A stretch of DNA of 64,000 nt from assembly GCF_014217545.1 (NCBI RefSeq), contig NZ_CP043178.1:3162001-3226000 (forward strand). The letters are read 5' to 3'. The notes below the pieces were generated by a model that did not search any database, was not told where the DNA came from, and saw nothing but the letters and a program-made list of their open reading frames with translations. The position numbers and the translations under genes are program-made. This DNA is from Pseudarthrobacter sp. NBSH8 (lineage in GTDB: Bacteria > Actinomycetota > Actinomycetes > Actinomycetales > Micrococcaceae). How positions within the stretch are numbered: the stretch's first letter is position 1; every line of letters starts with the position of its first letter. This document shows positions 33,789-42,868 of the stretch, piece after piece.

Positions 33789-34780
33789 CAGGGAGCCAGG
33801 AGGGCGTGGACGCGCCCGAGCCGGGCCAGCCACCAGTCGCGGCGTTCGGCGGAAGCCGCAAACTGCTCCAGCAGCCCGGCGTCGGCGGTGACGTCGCGTA
33901 GGCGGATGGCGCCGTCGTCGGCCACTAACGGATCCAGCGTGATATCCGAGGCGAACAGCGACACCGTCCCCAGCCCGCACGCGTACGGCAACCCGGGCAG
34001 GGCAGCCGCCAAGGCCAGCCCGGCGCGGATCCCCACGGAGGTGTCCAGCGCAGAACTGACGACGGCGGGGAGCCCGGCCTGCGCCACGATGTCCAGCGCG
34101 CGCCGCACTCCCCCTAGCGGCGCGACCTTAACAACCAGCAGATCTGCCGCGCCGGCCCGCGCCACCTTAAGCGGATCGGATTCCTTGCGCACGCTTTCGT
34201 CGGCCGCGATCAGCACCGGCGTCCCGGCGGCGCGCAGCTGGCGGCGCACCTCGGCGAGCCCCTCGATGGTGGGCACCGGCTGCTCGGCGTATTCAAGTCC
34301 GACGGCGGCGAGCAGGGTGAGTGCCGCCACGGCGGTAGGCACGTCCCAGCCGCCGTTGGCGTCGACGCGGATGGCGGCGTCGGGCAGGGCGGCACGGACA
34401 GCGGCGACCCGGGCGGCGTCGTCATCAAGCGTCTGCCCGCGTTCGGCCACCTTGATCTTGACGGCATCCACCCGGCCGAAGCGGGCCAAGACGTCGGCCA
34501 CGCGGTCCGCGGAAACGGCGGGCACGGTGGCGTTGACGGGGATCACCGAACGGACGGGCGACGGGAAGCCATCCCAGCCGGCCTCGATGCTGGCGGCGAG
34601 CCAGCGGGAGGCCTCGGCGTCGGCGTATTCGGGGAACGGGCAAAACTCGCCCCAGCCGTGCGGGCCGCGCAGCAGCAGCGTTTCGCGCTCCATGATGCCG
34701 CGGAACTTCACCCGCATGGGCAGGCTCACCACATGGGCAGTGGCGAGCAGCTCGTCCAGGGCGGGGAAGGTGGCAGGCAT
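33788..34780 (-). CDS. menC: o-Succinylbenzoate synthase
   Basis: The start at ATG 34780 (MPATFPALDELLA) gives 330 residues; a longer GTG start is possible. It belongs to the enolase superfamily: the catalytic lysine is in VDAVKIKVAERG, the metal ligands are in AAIRVDANGGWDV, YAEQPV and IAADESV, and the second lysine is in LLVVKVAPLGG. It dehydrates SHCHC to o-succinylbenzoate, the step after MenD. It is about 63 bases downstream of the HPt-like gene on the same strand. Confidence 0.9.
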   Translation of the reverse strand: MPATFPALDELLATAHVVSLPMRVKFRGIMERETLLLRGPHGWGEFCPFPEYADAEASRWLAASIEAGWDGFPSPVRSVIPVNATVPAVSADRVADVLARFGRVDAVKIKVAERGQTLDDDAARVAAVRAALPDAAIRVDANGGWDVPTAVAALTLLAAVGLEYAEQPVPTIEGLAEVRRQLRAAGTPVLIAADESVRKESDPLKVARAGAADLLVVKVAPLGGVRRALDIVAQAGLPAVVSSALDTSVGIRAGLALAAALPGLPYACGLGTVSLFASDITLDPLVADDGAIRLRDVTADAGLLEQFAASAERRDWWLARLGRVHALLAP

Positions 34781-34843
34781 GGATTCACTGTACAAGCGCG
34801 GAAAGGTCCGCGTTGGACTCTGCAGCGTTGGCTGCACACGGCC

Positions 34844-35245
34844 TCACTCGGAGTGCAGGAATCTCTGCAAGAGATAGGTGGTCTGCCGGGCGCAGCGAAT
34901 GATCTGCCGAAGGCGGTCTGCTGCCAGCCGGGGCAGGACCCGGTCAGGCTCAGCATCGACGCTCTCTTGGCGAAGGGACCGTTCAAGGTCCATGGCAAGT
35001 CCGGCCAGGCGTTCCGCGCCCACCATCTGGCCGGAAGTCTTGAGGCTCAGGACCGCATCCATCGCGCCGGTCAGGTCACCGGTGGTGAGGGTCAGCCGCA
35101 CCTTTTCAGTCCGGTGGGGCAGGTTCTCGATGAAGTTCTGCACGAACACCTTCCACACGCCGTCATCGTCATCGAGCTCGATGCGGAGCCTGTCCAGCAC
35201 TGCCTGATCCAGGAGGGGCAGGTCGTTGACGTCTTCCGGCGCCAT
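34844..35245 (-). CDS. HPt-domain-like protein lacking the phospho-histidine
   Basis: The start at ATG 35245, with GGAAGGAC upstream, gives 133 residues. The helical-bundle pattern of HPt domains is clear, but the usual A-H-S/T-L-K-G-S signature reads AVLSLKTSGQMVGAERL, with Leu66 where the phosphorylated histidine should be. It therefore cannot take part in an ordinary His-Asp phosphorelay and may instead act as a binding partner. No kinase or response regulator is adjacent. Confidence 0.7.
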   Translation of the reverse strand: MAPEDVNDLPLLDQAVLDRLRIELDDDDGVWKVFVQNFIENLPHRTEKVRLTLTTGDLTGAMDAVLSLKTSGQMVGAERLAGLAMDLERSLRQESVDAEPDRVLPRLAADRLRQIIRCARQTTYLLQRFLHSE

Positions 35246-35469
35246 AACTGTCCTTCCTGCCCCGAGAAGCGGTGTACCCATGGACGTGCCGTAAGTTCCC
35301 CCCGTTCGACCGTATGTGGCCGGGATGCCGAAAGCATCAGTAGTCAGTACTCGACTTTCATCTCAGGGGCACTGGGTGCAGACGAGCTGTTGGCGCTAAC
35401 CAGGTCGGCGATTGTTACGCTTTGCGGTGTGACTTCAATGAAACAGGCGCCCTGTCTCGAAGTACACAC

Positions 35470-36666
35470 GTGAGCGCTCCGGCACCAGTGGTCAACGCCC
35501 GGGCGTCAACCACCCCCCTGTACGCGGCCGGGTTCGTTACCGCGTTCGGCGCCCACAGCATCGCAGCAGGCATGGGTGCCCAGAGCGAGAACATCGGCCT
35601 GACACTGCTCAACCTGGGCATACTGCTCGCCCTCTATGACATTTCCGAGGTCTTCCTCAAGCCCGTCTTCGGCGCCCTGAGCGACCGGATCGGAACCAAA
35701 CCCGTCATCGTCGGCGGCCTCCTGGCCTTCGCGGTGCTGTCACTGATCGGCCTCTGGGCGGTGGATCCGCTGATGCTTGGACTCGCGCGGCTGGGGCAGG
35801 GCGCTGCGGCTTCGGCCTTCTCGCCGGCATCGTCCGCGATGGTTGCGCGGCTGGCGGCGGGTAAGAAGGCCGGGACCTACTTCGGCCGGTACGGTTCCTG
35901 GAAGAGCCTGGGCTACGTCATCGGCCCCCTGCTGGGCGCCGGACTGATCCTCGCGGGCGGGTTTGCCCTGCTGTTCGGGGCCCTGTCGGTACTGGCGGCG
36001 GGCACCGCCGTGTGGGTGCTGGTGTCCGTTCCCCACCTGCCGCCGCTCCCCCGGCAGCGCTACACCGTGCTGGACCTTGCCCGCCAGGTCACGGAGCGGC
36101 GCTTCCTCGTGCCGACGCTCGTGCTGGCGGCCTCGACGGGAGCGCTCGGCGCGGCGATCGGATTCATCCCCGCGCTCGCCACCCGGCACGGCCTTGGCCC
36201 GGTTGCCGGGACAGCCGCGGTCAGTGTCCTGGCCATCACCTCGGTGCTCACCCAGCCCTGGATCGGCAGGATGCGCGACGCGCACCGCGTCAGCGACAAC
36301 AAAGGTACGACGACGGGGCTCCTCCTTACCGCCGCGGGCGTCGCCCTCATCGCCCTCACCCCGGGTCCGGTCACACTGTTCATTGCCGCGGCGGCCATTG
36401 GCGCGGGAGTCGGCCTGGCCACGCCGCTCGGGTTCGCGCATCTGGCCGACACCACGCCGCCGGAGCGCATGGGCCGGACCATGGGTTCGGCGGAGCTCGG
36501 CCGTGAACTCGGCGATGCCGGCGGGCCGCTGCTGGTGGGCGGCATCGCCACCCTCACCGCCCTGCCGTTCGGTCTCGGGGCCCTGGCATTGCTGGTCGCG
36601 ACGGCCAGCATCCCGCGCCTCCCGAAAGCAGCTACCCCGGGTCCGGGCGCACCTCACACGCGTTAG
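35470..36666 (+). CDS. MFS transporter
   Basis: I chose GTG 35470 (MSAPAPVVNARAS), giving 398 residues; an upstream TTG at 35422 is possible. There are about twelve hydrophobic helices and the MFS A-motif-like loop GALSDRIGTKPVIVGG between helices 2 and 3. The later GSAELGRELGDAGGPLLVGG resembles drug or sugar efflux members. The substrate is unknown. It diverges from the HPt-like gene and precedes lacI by 40 bases. Confidence 0.83.
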   Translation: MSAPAPVVNARASTTPLYAAGFVTAFGAHSIAAGMGAQSENIGLTLLNLGILLALYDISEVFLKPVFGALSDRIGTKPVIVGGLLAFAVLSLIGLWAVDPLMLGLARLGQGAAASAFSPASSAMVARLAAGKKAGTYFGRYGSWKSLGYVIGPLLGAGLILAGGFALLFGALSVLAAGTAVWVLVSVPHLPPLPRQRYTVLDLARQVTERRFLVPTLVLAASTGALGAAIGFIPALATRHGLGPVAGTAAVSVLAITSVLTQPWIGRMRDAHRVSDNKGTTTGLLLTAAGVALIALTPGPVTLFIAAAAIGAGVGLATPLGFAHLADTTPPERMGRTMGSAELGRELGDAGGPLLVGGIATLTALPFGLGALALLVATASIPRLPKAATPGPGAPHTR

Positions 36667-36706
36667 GTAGACTGCAGGAAATACCGCACGCGGGAGGAAA
36701 CCCAGC

Positions 36707-37789
36707 ATGAACCGCAAAGCCACAGCACTCGACGTCGCCAAGCTCGCCGGAGTGTCCCGCAGCGCGGTGTCGCTGGTCCTGAACGGGCGCGGCGACGGAA
36801 ATGTGGCCAAGGAAAGCCAGCTCCGGATCCGTGAAGCGGCCGCCACGCTGAACTACACGCCCAACACCATCGCCGTGAGCCTGCGGAACCGCCGGTCGCG
36901 GATCATCGGGATCGTCTCGGACCAGGTGGTCACCAGCCCGTTCGACGGCAACATCATCGCCGGCGCGGACGCCGTGGCCAGGTCCCAGGGTTTTGTCACC
37001 GTGGTGATGGATACGGAGCTGGACGAGGCCCGCGACGAAAGTGCGGTGGCCACGCTGCTGGACCGCCAGGTGGACGGGCTGATGTACGTCACCGTGGGCC
37101 TGCGCCCCCTGCACGTCCCGTTCAACATGCTGCGCGTGCCGTCGGTGCTGGCCAACTGCTTCGATGACCGTCCCGAGGCGGGCGTTCCCGCCGTCATTCC
37201 GGATGAGGTCCGCGGCGGCCGGGAGGCTGCAACGCACCTTCTGGGGCTTGGCCACCGGGACATCGCGGTCCTCGCCGGTGACGGCCTCAGGCCCGCCGCG
37301 CCGCGCCGAATCCAGGGCCACCGGGACGCCTTTGAGGCCGCCGGGCTGCCGGTGCGGCCGGGCCGGATCCTCGAGGCTGGCTGGGACATCGATGCCGGCT
37401 TCCACGGTGCCATGAAACTCCTGGACGGCGTGGCTGCGCCGGACCGCCCCACCGCGATCGTGTGCGCGAACGACCGCCTGGCCATCGGCGTGGTGCTCGC
37501 GGCCAATCGCCTGGGCCTGGCTGTGCCTCAAGATGTCTCCGTCATGGGATACGACGACGAATTCCGCATCGCCTCCACCATGGTCCCTGCGCTCACCACC
37601 ATGGCCCTCCCGCTGCGGGAGATGGGCGCCACGGCCATGACCGGGCTCCTCCAGGAGCTGTCCGAGGAGCCGGAGGATCACGACGGCGGCGGCGCATCCG
37701 CCGGACACAGCCGCCCCGGCCAGACGCTGGTTCCGTGCCGGCTCGTGGTGCGCGAGTCAACCGGGCCGGTCCCCCCTAGCCGGGCCTGA
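36707..37789 (+). CDS. LacI family transcriptional regulator
   Basis: The 360-residue protein has an N-terminal LacI helix-turn-helix (TALDVAKLAGVSRSAVSLVL, residues 5-24) with hinge TPNTIAVSLRNRRSRIIGIV, and a periplasmic-binding-protein-like sugar domain ending in PSRA. GGGAGG lies 9 bases before the ATG. The next genes, on the opposite strand, encode a GH32 enzyme and a sugar importer, whose promoter carries two palindromic ACACGTGT sites. It is the likely repressor of that system. Confidence 0.92.
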   Translation: MNRKATALDVAKLAGVSRSAVSLVLNGRGDGNVAKESQLRIREAAATLNYTPNTIAVSLRNRRSRIIGIVSDQVVTSPFDGNIIAGADAVARSQGFVTVVMDTELDEARDESAVATLLDRQVDGLMYVTVGLRPLHVPFNMLRVPSVLANCFDDRPEAGVPAVIPDEVRGGREAATHLLGLGHRDIAVLAGDGLRPAAPRRIQGHRDAFEAAGLPVRPGRILEAGWDIDAGFHGAMKLLDGVAAPDRPTAIVCANDRLAIGVVLAANRLGLAVPQDVSVMGYDDEFRIASTMVPALTTMALPLREMGATAMTGLLQELSEEPEDHDGGGASAGHSRPGQTLVPCRLVVRESTGPVPPSRA

Positions 37790-37812
37790 GCCGGGTCCCC
37801 CAAAAAGCAACG

Positions 37813-37877
37813 ACAACGCGGGGTCACTAAACGCCCGTCCGAGGCCTCCGGATGGGCTTTATGTGACCCCGCGTTGT
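37813..37877. repeat. Perfect long palindrome with GCGGGGTC core between convergent genes
   Basis: ACAACGCGGGGTCAC (37813-37827) pairs perfectly with GTGACCCCGCGTTGT (37863-37877), and an inner GCCCGTCCG...CGGATGGGC stem pairs within. It separates convergent lacI and GH32. The arm sequence recurs at 5941 and 8879. Confidence 0.85.
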
Positions 37878-37880
37878 ACG

Positions 37881-39377
37881 TTATTCGGGCTGTTCCAGCT
37901 GCCAGATGTCTGCAGCCGCGCCGTCGGGAAGCCGCAGCACCCACCGCTCGCCGGGCGCCGGATAGGCGCGCAGCGTGGTGGCAACCGAACCGCTCCGGTA
38001 CACCTCCACCAGCGACGCGTCCACAAACACCCGCAGCTCCTCCCCCGCCGCCAGAGGTCCGCTGAACACCACTTGCCCGGCGTCGGCCGGGGATCCAGCG
38101 TCCGTTGATCCACCGCCCACCAGGGAAAGTTCGACGACGGCGTCCGCGGGCAGCGCCGCCGGCCCACCGCCCACAACGGGCCCGCCGCCCACAACGGCCT
38201 CGGCATACGGCGGCAGCTCAACGCTCCCGGCAACCTGCAACGCCAGTTGCGTGCCACGGTAGGCATCCACCTCCGGAGCGGGGGCCACGGCCAGGGAACC
38301 GTCCACCACGGACAGAAGTCGCGGATGCGTGAGAACGCCGGCCCAGCCCGCGGCGTCGATCTGTTCCTGGCTGCGGCCCCGGCGGCCGTCCCGCCCGGGT
38401 CCTTCATTGGCCCAGCCCCACAGCAGTGCTTTCGGCTCCGCGAGGGCAGCACGAGCGGAGGAAGAAGCCGGAACACCGGGAGCACCGCTACCGTCCTGCA
38501 GCTGCATGATCTGGGGCGCGTAGAAGTCCCGGCCCAGGTCAGACTTTCCGCCGGTCTCCGGGGAGAACACCGGCAGCCCGGTGGCGGGGTCCTCGGCCAG
38601 GGAGCCGATGAGGTGGCCCACGCCGTTGGCGTGCTCGTGGTCATCCCCGGAGAGCCAGAGGGAGAACATCATGACCCACGCGTCGCCGTCGTCCCCGGAC
38701 GGTACCCGGACCAGCTGCGGGCATTCCCAGATCTCGGCCGGTGTCCAGGCAGCGGCGACCGGGTTCTCGGACGTGAGCCAGATGCCCTGGTACGTCCAGT
38801 CGGACAGGTCCTCCACCGTGTACAGCAGGAGCGCGGCGTGGCCGGAGGCCAGCCCGGCGCCCTGCATGGCGTAGCGCTTGCCGTTGAAGCGGAAGATGAA
38901 CGGATCGCGGACCGCCGTGACCAGGGGGTCGGCCGGCATGGACGCAGCCACGTGGCCGTCCTGCGTCCAGGAAACGAGGTCCGCGGAACCGCGCGAGATG
39001 ACCACTTGGGAGTGGCCGCCGTCGCCGCGGACGCCGGAGTACGCGGCGGTGGGGACGCCGCCGTCGTCCGTCACCACACCGGTCCAGCAGCCGTACGCGT
39101 CCGGCCCGCCGCCCTGCGGCCTCAACGCCACGGGGTGCTCTTCCCAGCGGACCAGGTCCGCGGAGCTGACGTGGCCCCAGGCGATCCTGTGGTGTCTGGC
39201 GGACTCGGGGTTGTACTGGAAGAAGACGTGGTAGCGGCCGTTGAGGTGGCTGATGCCGTTGGGATCGTTGATCCAGCCTTGCGCGGGGCGGGGGTGGAAG
39301 TGCGGGAACGCGGCGTCGGGGTGGGCGGCGGCAATGCGGGCGAAGTCGGCGGCGGCGGCGGGGTCCGGGGATGACAT
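37881..39377 (-). CDS. Glycoside hydrolase family 32 (beta-fructofuranosidase/levanase type)
   Basis: The 498-residue enzyme has the GH32 nucleophile motif GWINDPNGISHLNG, the transition-state RDP in VTAVRDPFIFRF, and the acid/base motif EIWECPQLV, then a C-terminal beta-sandwich (VFSGPLAAGEELRVFVDASLVEVY). There is no signal peptide, so it acts in the cytoplasm on imported fructosides, such as sucrose or short fructo-oligosaccharides. It is 27 bases downstream of the permease gene, in the same operon. Confidence 0.93.
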   Translation of the reverse strand: MSSPDPAAAADFARIAAAHPDAAFPHFHPRPAQGWINDPNGISHLNGRYHVFFQYNPESARHHRIAWGHVSSADLVRWEEHPVALRPQGGGPDAYGCWTGVVTDDGGVPTAAYSGVRGDGGHSQVVISRGSADLVSWTQDGHVAASMPADPLVTAVRDPFIFRFNGKRYAMQGAGLASGHAALLLYTVEDLSDWTYQGIWLTSENPVAAAWTPAEIWECPQLVRVPSGDDGDAWVMMFSLWLSGDDHEHANGVGHLIGSLAEDPATGLPVFSPETGGKSDLGRDFYAPQIMQLQDGSGAPGVPASSSARAALAEPKALLWGWANEGPGRDGRRGRSQEQIDAAGWAGVLTHPRLLSVVDGSLAVAPAPEVDAYRGTQLALQVAGSVELPPYAEAVVGGGPVVGGGPAALPADAVVELSLVGGGSTDAGSPADAGQVVFSGPLAAGEELRVFVDASLVEVYRSGSVATTLRAYPAPGERWVLRLPDGAAADIWQLEQPE

Positions 39378-39404
39378 GGAAGTTAGCCTCTCAGTAGTTG
39401 GGGT

Positions 39405-40286
39405 TTATTTGCCGCTGCCGGCGGTGAGGCCGTCCTGCAGCGCGCGCTGGCCGAAGATGAAGACCACCAGGGCGGGGATCATGGACAGGACTACGCCGGC
39501 CAGCACCACGGAGATGCTGCCGGTGCCCAGGTTGCCCTGGAGGGAGACGAGGCCCAGCGGCAGGGTGAAGTTCTGTTCCGAGATGGTCATGATGAGCGGA
39601 CGGAAGAACTCGTTCCAGTGGAAATTGAAGGCAAGGATGCCCACGATCGCCATCCCCGGGACAGCCAGCGGGGCGTAGACCGAGCGGAAGGTCCGCCAGG
39701 GTGAGGCGCCGTCGATCGCCGCCGCTTCCGCGAGGTCGGTGGGCAGTCCCAAGAAGTACTGCCGCATAAGGAAGGTGCCGAACGCCGTCGGGATGGCGGG
39801 CAGGATCAGTGCCAGCAGGGTGTCCGAAAGCCCCATGCCGCGGATCAGCATAAACACCGGCACGATGGTCACCTGCACGGGCACCATCATGGTGGCCAGG
39901 ACGATGGAGAACAGGGCCCCGCGGCCGCGGAACTTCAGGTTGGCGAAAGCGTAGCCGGCCATCGCGGCGGTCACCATCTGGCCCACGGCGATGAGCCCGG
40001 TGACCAGCGCACTGTTCAGCACCAGGAGGACGATGTCCAGCTGCCGGAAGACCTGCCCGTAGGACGTGAAGTCCGGATTCCAGGGGAAGAACGACGGCGG
40101 CAGCTTGAACGATTCCGACGGCGACCGGAGCGAAGTGGACAGGGTCCACATCACCGGGCCCAGGGTCAGGACCGCCGCGATCATCAGCAGGACAATTCGG
40201 AGGACCAGGTTCCAGTTCGGCTTCCGCCGGGACCGGGCAGGCACGGCAGGGGTGCGGGTGGAGACACGCTCTGTAGTGGTAGTCAT
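39405..40286 (-). CDS. Carbohydrate ABC transporter permease (MalG type)
   Basis: The 293-residue protein has six hydrophobic helices. The EAA loop EAAAIDGASPWRTFRSVYAPLA is typical of MalG-like permeases. It pairs with the MalF-type permease encoded 8 bases upstream and serves uptake of the sugar hydrolysed by the GH32 enzyme. Confidence 0.92.
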   Translation of the reverse strand: MTTTTERVSTRTPAVPARSRRKPNWNLVLRIVLLMIAAVLTLGPVMWTLSTSLRSPSESFKLPPSFFPWNPDFTSYGQVFRQLDIVLLVLNSALVTGLIAVGQMVTAAMAGYAFANLKFRGRGALFSIVLATMMVPVQVTIVPVFMLIRGMGLSDTLLALILPAIPTAFGTFLMRQYFLGLPTDLAEAAAIDGASPWRTFRSVYAPLAVPGMAIVGILAFNFHWNEFFRPLIMTISEQNFTLPLGLVSLQGNLGTGSISVVLAGVVLSMIPALVVFIFGQRALQDGLTAGSGK

Positions 40287-40294
40287 GGCTGGCC

Positions 40295-41260
40295 TTACTG
40301 GTAGAAGACGAATCGTTTGCTGAGCCGGAACTGCGCGGCGGTGATGGCCATGATGATCAGGGTCAGGATCACGCCAATGGCCGAGGCCTCACCGAACTCG
40401 AGGCGCTGGAACGCGGATTCGAAGATCACCATCACGGCGGTGCGGGTGGAGTCTCCGGGCCCGCCGCGGGTCAGGACGTACGGCTGGTCGAACACCTGGA
40501 GGGCGCTGATGATGGCCATCACGGACGCCAGCAGTGTGGTGGGGCTGAGCAGCGGCAGGGTGACGTAGACGTGTTTGCGCCAGCCGGTGGCGCCATCCAG
40601 CGCGGCAGCTTCATAGGTTTCCACTGGGATCGAGGCCAGCCCGCCGAGGAACAGCAGGAACGAGAACCCGAAGTTCTGCCACACGTAGACAAGGATCACG
40701 ACGGCGGCCGAGCCGCCCGGGGTGGTCAGCCACGGCACCGCGGGAATGCCGGCGAGGGAGAGGAACCAGTTGACCACGCCGAACTGCTCGTTGAAGAGGT
40801 ACCGCATGAAAATGGACACCGAGGCCGCGGAGAGGATCAGCGGGAAGAAGAAGGCCGAGCGGAAGAAGGTCCGCAGCCAGGCCGGCATCTTCTCCTGCAC
40901 CATCACGGCGAGCGCCAGAGCCAGGCCAAGCTGGAGAGCCACCGCCACAATCACAAACGCAATGGTGTTCAGGAAGGACACGCGGACCGTAGGGTCCTGG
41001 ACCACTTCGGCGAAGTTGTCGAAGCCCACGAATGTGGGGGCGGAGATGATGTCCCAGCGGAAGAACGCCAGGACCACCGACGCCGCGATGGGCACCAGGG
41101 TGAACAGGCCCATGCCCAGGATGGTGGGGGCCAGGAAGATCCAGGCGAGCCAGCGCTGGCTGTGCCGGCCGGACTCGGTCCGCGAAGTGGCGGGCGTTGC
41201 GGGCTTGATGGCCGTGGCGGCCTGCTTCCGCCGGTCCCGGCGAGGGATGGTGGTGCTCAT
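40295..41260 (-). CDS. Carbohydrate ABC transporter permease (MalF type)
   Basis: The 321-residue protein has six transmembrane segments and a Lys/Arg-rich N-terminal tail. The EAA loop is ETYEAAALDGATGWRKHVYV. Its start codon overlaps the stop of the binding-protein gene as ATGA. No ATPase gene is present here, so a shared MsmK-type ATPase elsewhere probably drives the importer. Confidence 0.92.
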   Translation of the reverse strand: MSTTIPRRDRRKQAATAIKPATPATSRTESGRHSQRWLAWIFLAPTILGMGLFTLVPIAASVVLAFFRWDIISAPTFVGFDNFAEVVQDPTVRVSFLNTIAFVIVAVALQLGLALALAVMVQEKMPAWLRTFFRSAFFFPLILSAASVSIFMRYLFNEQFGVVNWFLSLAGIPAVPWLTTPGGSAAVVILVYVWQNFGFSFLLFLGGLASIPVETYEAAALDGATGWRKHVYVTLPLLSPTTLLASVMAIISALQVFDQPYVLTRGGPGDSTRTAVMVIFESAFQRLEFGEASAIGVILTLIIMAITAAQFRLSKRFVFYQ

Positions 41261-42678
41261 GACTGCCTCCTCAGGGCCAGTTCAAGATCGCGCTGCATGG
41301 ACTCGAGAGCCTGCTTGAGCTGGCGCTCATCGCCACTGACGGCCAGCGAGACGTTTTTCATCAGGGCCGTTTCGACGGCGGCCTGCTGGGGCGGCGCGGG
41401 GATGGGGCCGGTGGTGGGGTACTTGTCCAGCGTGTCGTAGAAGACCTTCCAGTGCGCCGGGCCTTTGCCCGCGTACAGGGCCTCGTTAACCATGGAGCGG
41501 CGGGCCGGGGTGGTGACCGGGTTGGGGAAGATCAGCTCCATGGCCTCGCGGCTGGCGCTGAACTTGATCCATTCCCAGGCGGCGTCCTTGTCCTTGGCGG
41601 TTTTCATGATGGCGTAGCCGGCGGTGCCGAACTGGTGCCGCTGGCTTCGCCACTTGGGGAAAAATGCAACGTCGTAGTCGTCCGCCTTCATGCCGGCCTC
41701 GTGGAGGCCCTGGACCCAGTAGCCGCCAGCCGGAGTGGCGCCGACCCGGTTGGAGGCGAAAAGCCCCACCAGGGAACTGCCGCCGCCTTCTTCGGGCCGG
41801 ACGCCGAGGCCGTCCTTGACCAGGCCGCGCAGGTAGTCGAAGGTCTCGAACACGCGGGGGTCGTCGGCGTTGGGTTCGAGCCACTGGTAGCCGCCGGAGC
41901 GCAGGTTGCGGGTGGGATCGTTGGTGTAGAAGGAGTCCCAGAGCCAGTCCCCTCCGGTGGAGCGGGTTTCCTTCAGGAAGCTGGTGTCGTTGGCGTAGAG
42001 CCAGGGCACCACGCCGCCGAAGAGCCGGTTGGTCCAGTAGTACGGCGTGAAGTCGGACGGGCGGACCCTGCGCATCGCGGCGAGGTTGTTGCGGAAGTCC
42101 ACGTTGGTCCAGTCGTCGGCCGGGCGCTCCAGCCCTGCCTGCGCGAAGGCGGTGGTGTTGTAGTACATGTTGGCGGCGTTCCAGTCCATGGGGAGCTGGA
42201 AGAGGCTGCCCTTGTACATAAAGGCCTCCACCAGGCTGGGGTGGACGTCGTCGAAGAACTCGGCCATGTCCGCGGCGTCGCGGCGCAGGTATTCGTCCAG
42301 CGGGTGGGCCAACTTGTCCGCGAAGAGCTGCGCGCCCTCGGTGGCAACATAGACGACGTCGGGCGGGGTGCCGGCGGCCACCATGGTGAGGATCTTGGTG
42401 AAGAAGTCTTTCCAGTCCACGGCCTGGATGGCCTGGACCTTGACCCGGATGTCCGGGTGGAGGCGGGTGAACGCGTCGATGGCGCGCTGGCGCGCGGCGG
42501 CATCGGCGGCGGTCCCCATGATGGCAATGCTGAGGCTGTTGTCGCCCCGCCCGGGAATGTCGGATCCGGAGAGCCTGGGCCACGATGCCACCGTTGCTCC
42601 CACAATTCCTGCTCCCAAAGCACCCAGGGCGGTCCGGCGTGAGAGTTCACGCAGGCGGCCAGTTGTGGCACCGGTCAT
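41257..42678 (-). CDS. Extracellular sugar-binding protein of ABC transporter
   Basis: The 473-residue family-1 solute-binding protein has a Tat-like N-terminus (RELSRRTALGALGAGIVGATVASWP) without a lipobox cysteine, followed by SIAIMGTAADAAARQRAIDAFTRLHPDI, GTPPDVVYVATEGAQLFADKL and a C-terminal ASREAMELIFPNPVT. It captures the sugar for the MalF/MalG permeases. The -35 of its promoter is overlapped by a LacI-type operator. Confidence 0.9.
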   Translation of the reverse strand: MTGATTGRLRELSRRTALGALGAGIVGATVASWPRLSGSDIPGRGDNSLSIAIMGTAADAAARQRAIDAFTRLHPDIRVKVQAIQAVDWKDFFTKILTMVAAGTPPDVVYVATEGAQLFADKLAHPLDEYLRRDAADMAEFFDDVHPSLVEAFMYKGSLFQLPMDWNAANMYYNTTAFAQAGLERPADDWTNVDFRNNLAAMRRVRPSDFTPYYWTNRLFGGVVPWLYANDTSFLKETRSTGGDWLWDSFYTNDPTRNLRSGGYQWLEPNADDPRVFETFDYLRGLVKDGLGVRPEEGGGSSLVGLFASNRVGATPAGGYWVQGLHEAGMKADDYDVAFFPKWRSQRHQFGTAGYAIMKTAKDKDAAWEWIKFSASREAMELIFPNPVTTPARRSMVNEALYAGKGPAHWKVFYDTLDKYPTTGPIPAPPQQAAVETALMKNVSLAVSGDERQLKQALESMQRDLELALRRQS

Positions 42679-42690
42679 GTCAATTTCCTT

Positions 42691-42738
42691 CCTAACACGT
42701 GTCAGGTAGCATATGACGCTGACCTAACACGTGTCAAG
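42691..42738 (-). promoter_or_regulatory. Promoter with two LacI-type operators before the sugar operon
   Basis: Two near-palindromes with core TAACACGTGTCA lie at 42691-42706 and 42723-42738, 32 bp apart (about three helical turns). On the minus strand, TTGACA (42732-42737) and TATGCT (42708-42713) form a good sigma-70-type promoter with an 18-base spacer. The distal operator covers the -35 and the proximal one lies just after the -10. Confidence 0.75.
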
Positions 42739-42868
42739 TGTCACATCCGGCCGGCTGGTAGTCCCTCGGGCCAGCCCTCGGCGCACGCCCAAAAGTTACG
42801 CAATTCGGCCAGCCTGGGCCTGAAACAACCGTGCGGTTCCTCCCAGTTTTCTGTGACACCCTTAACCG

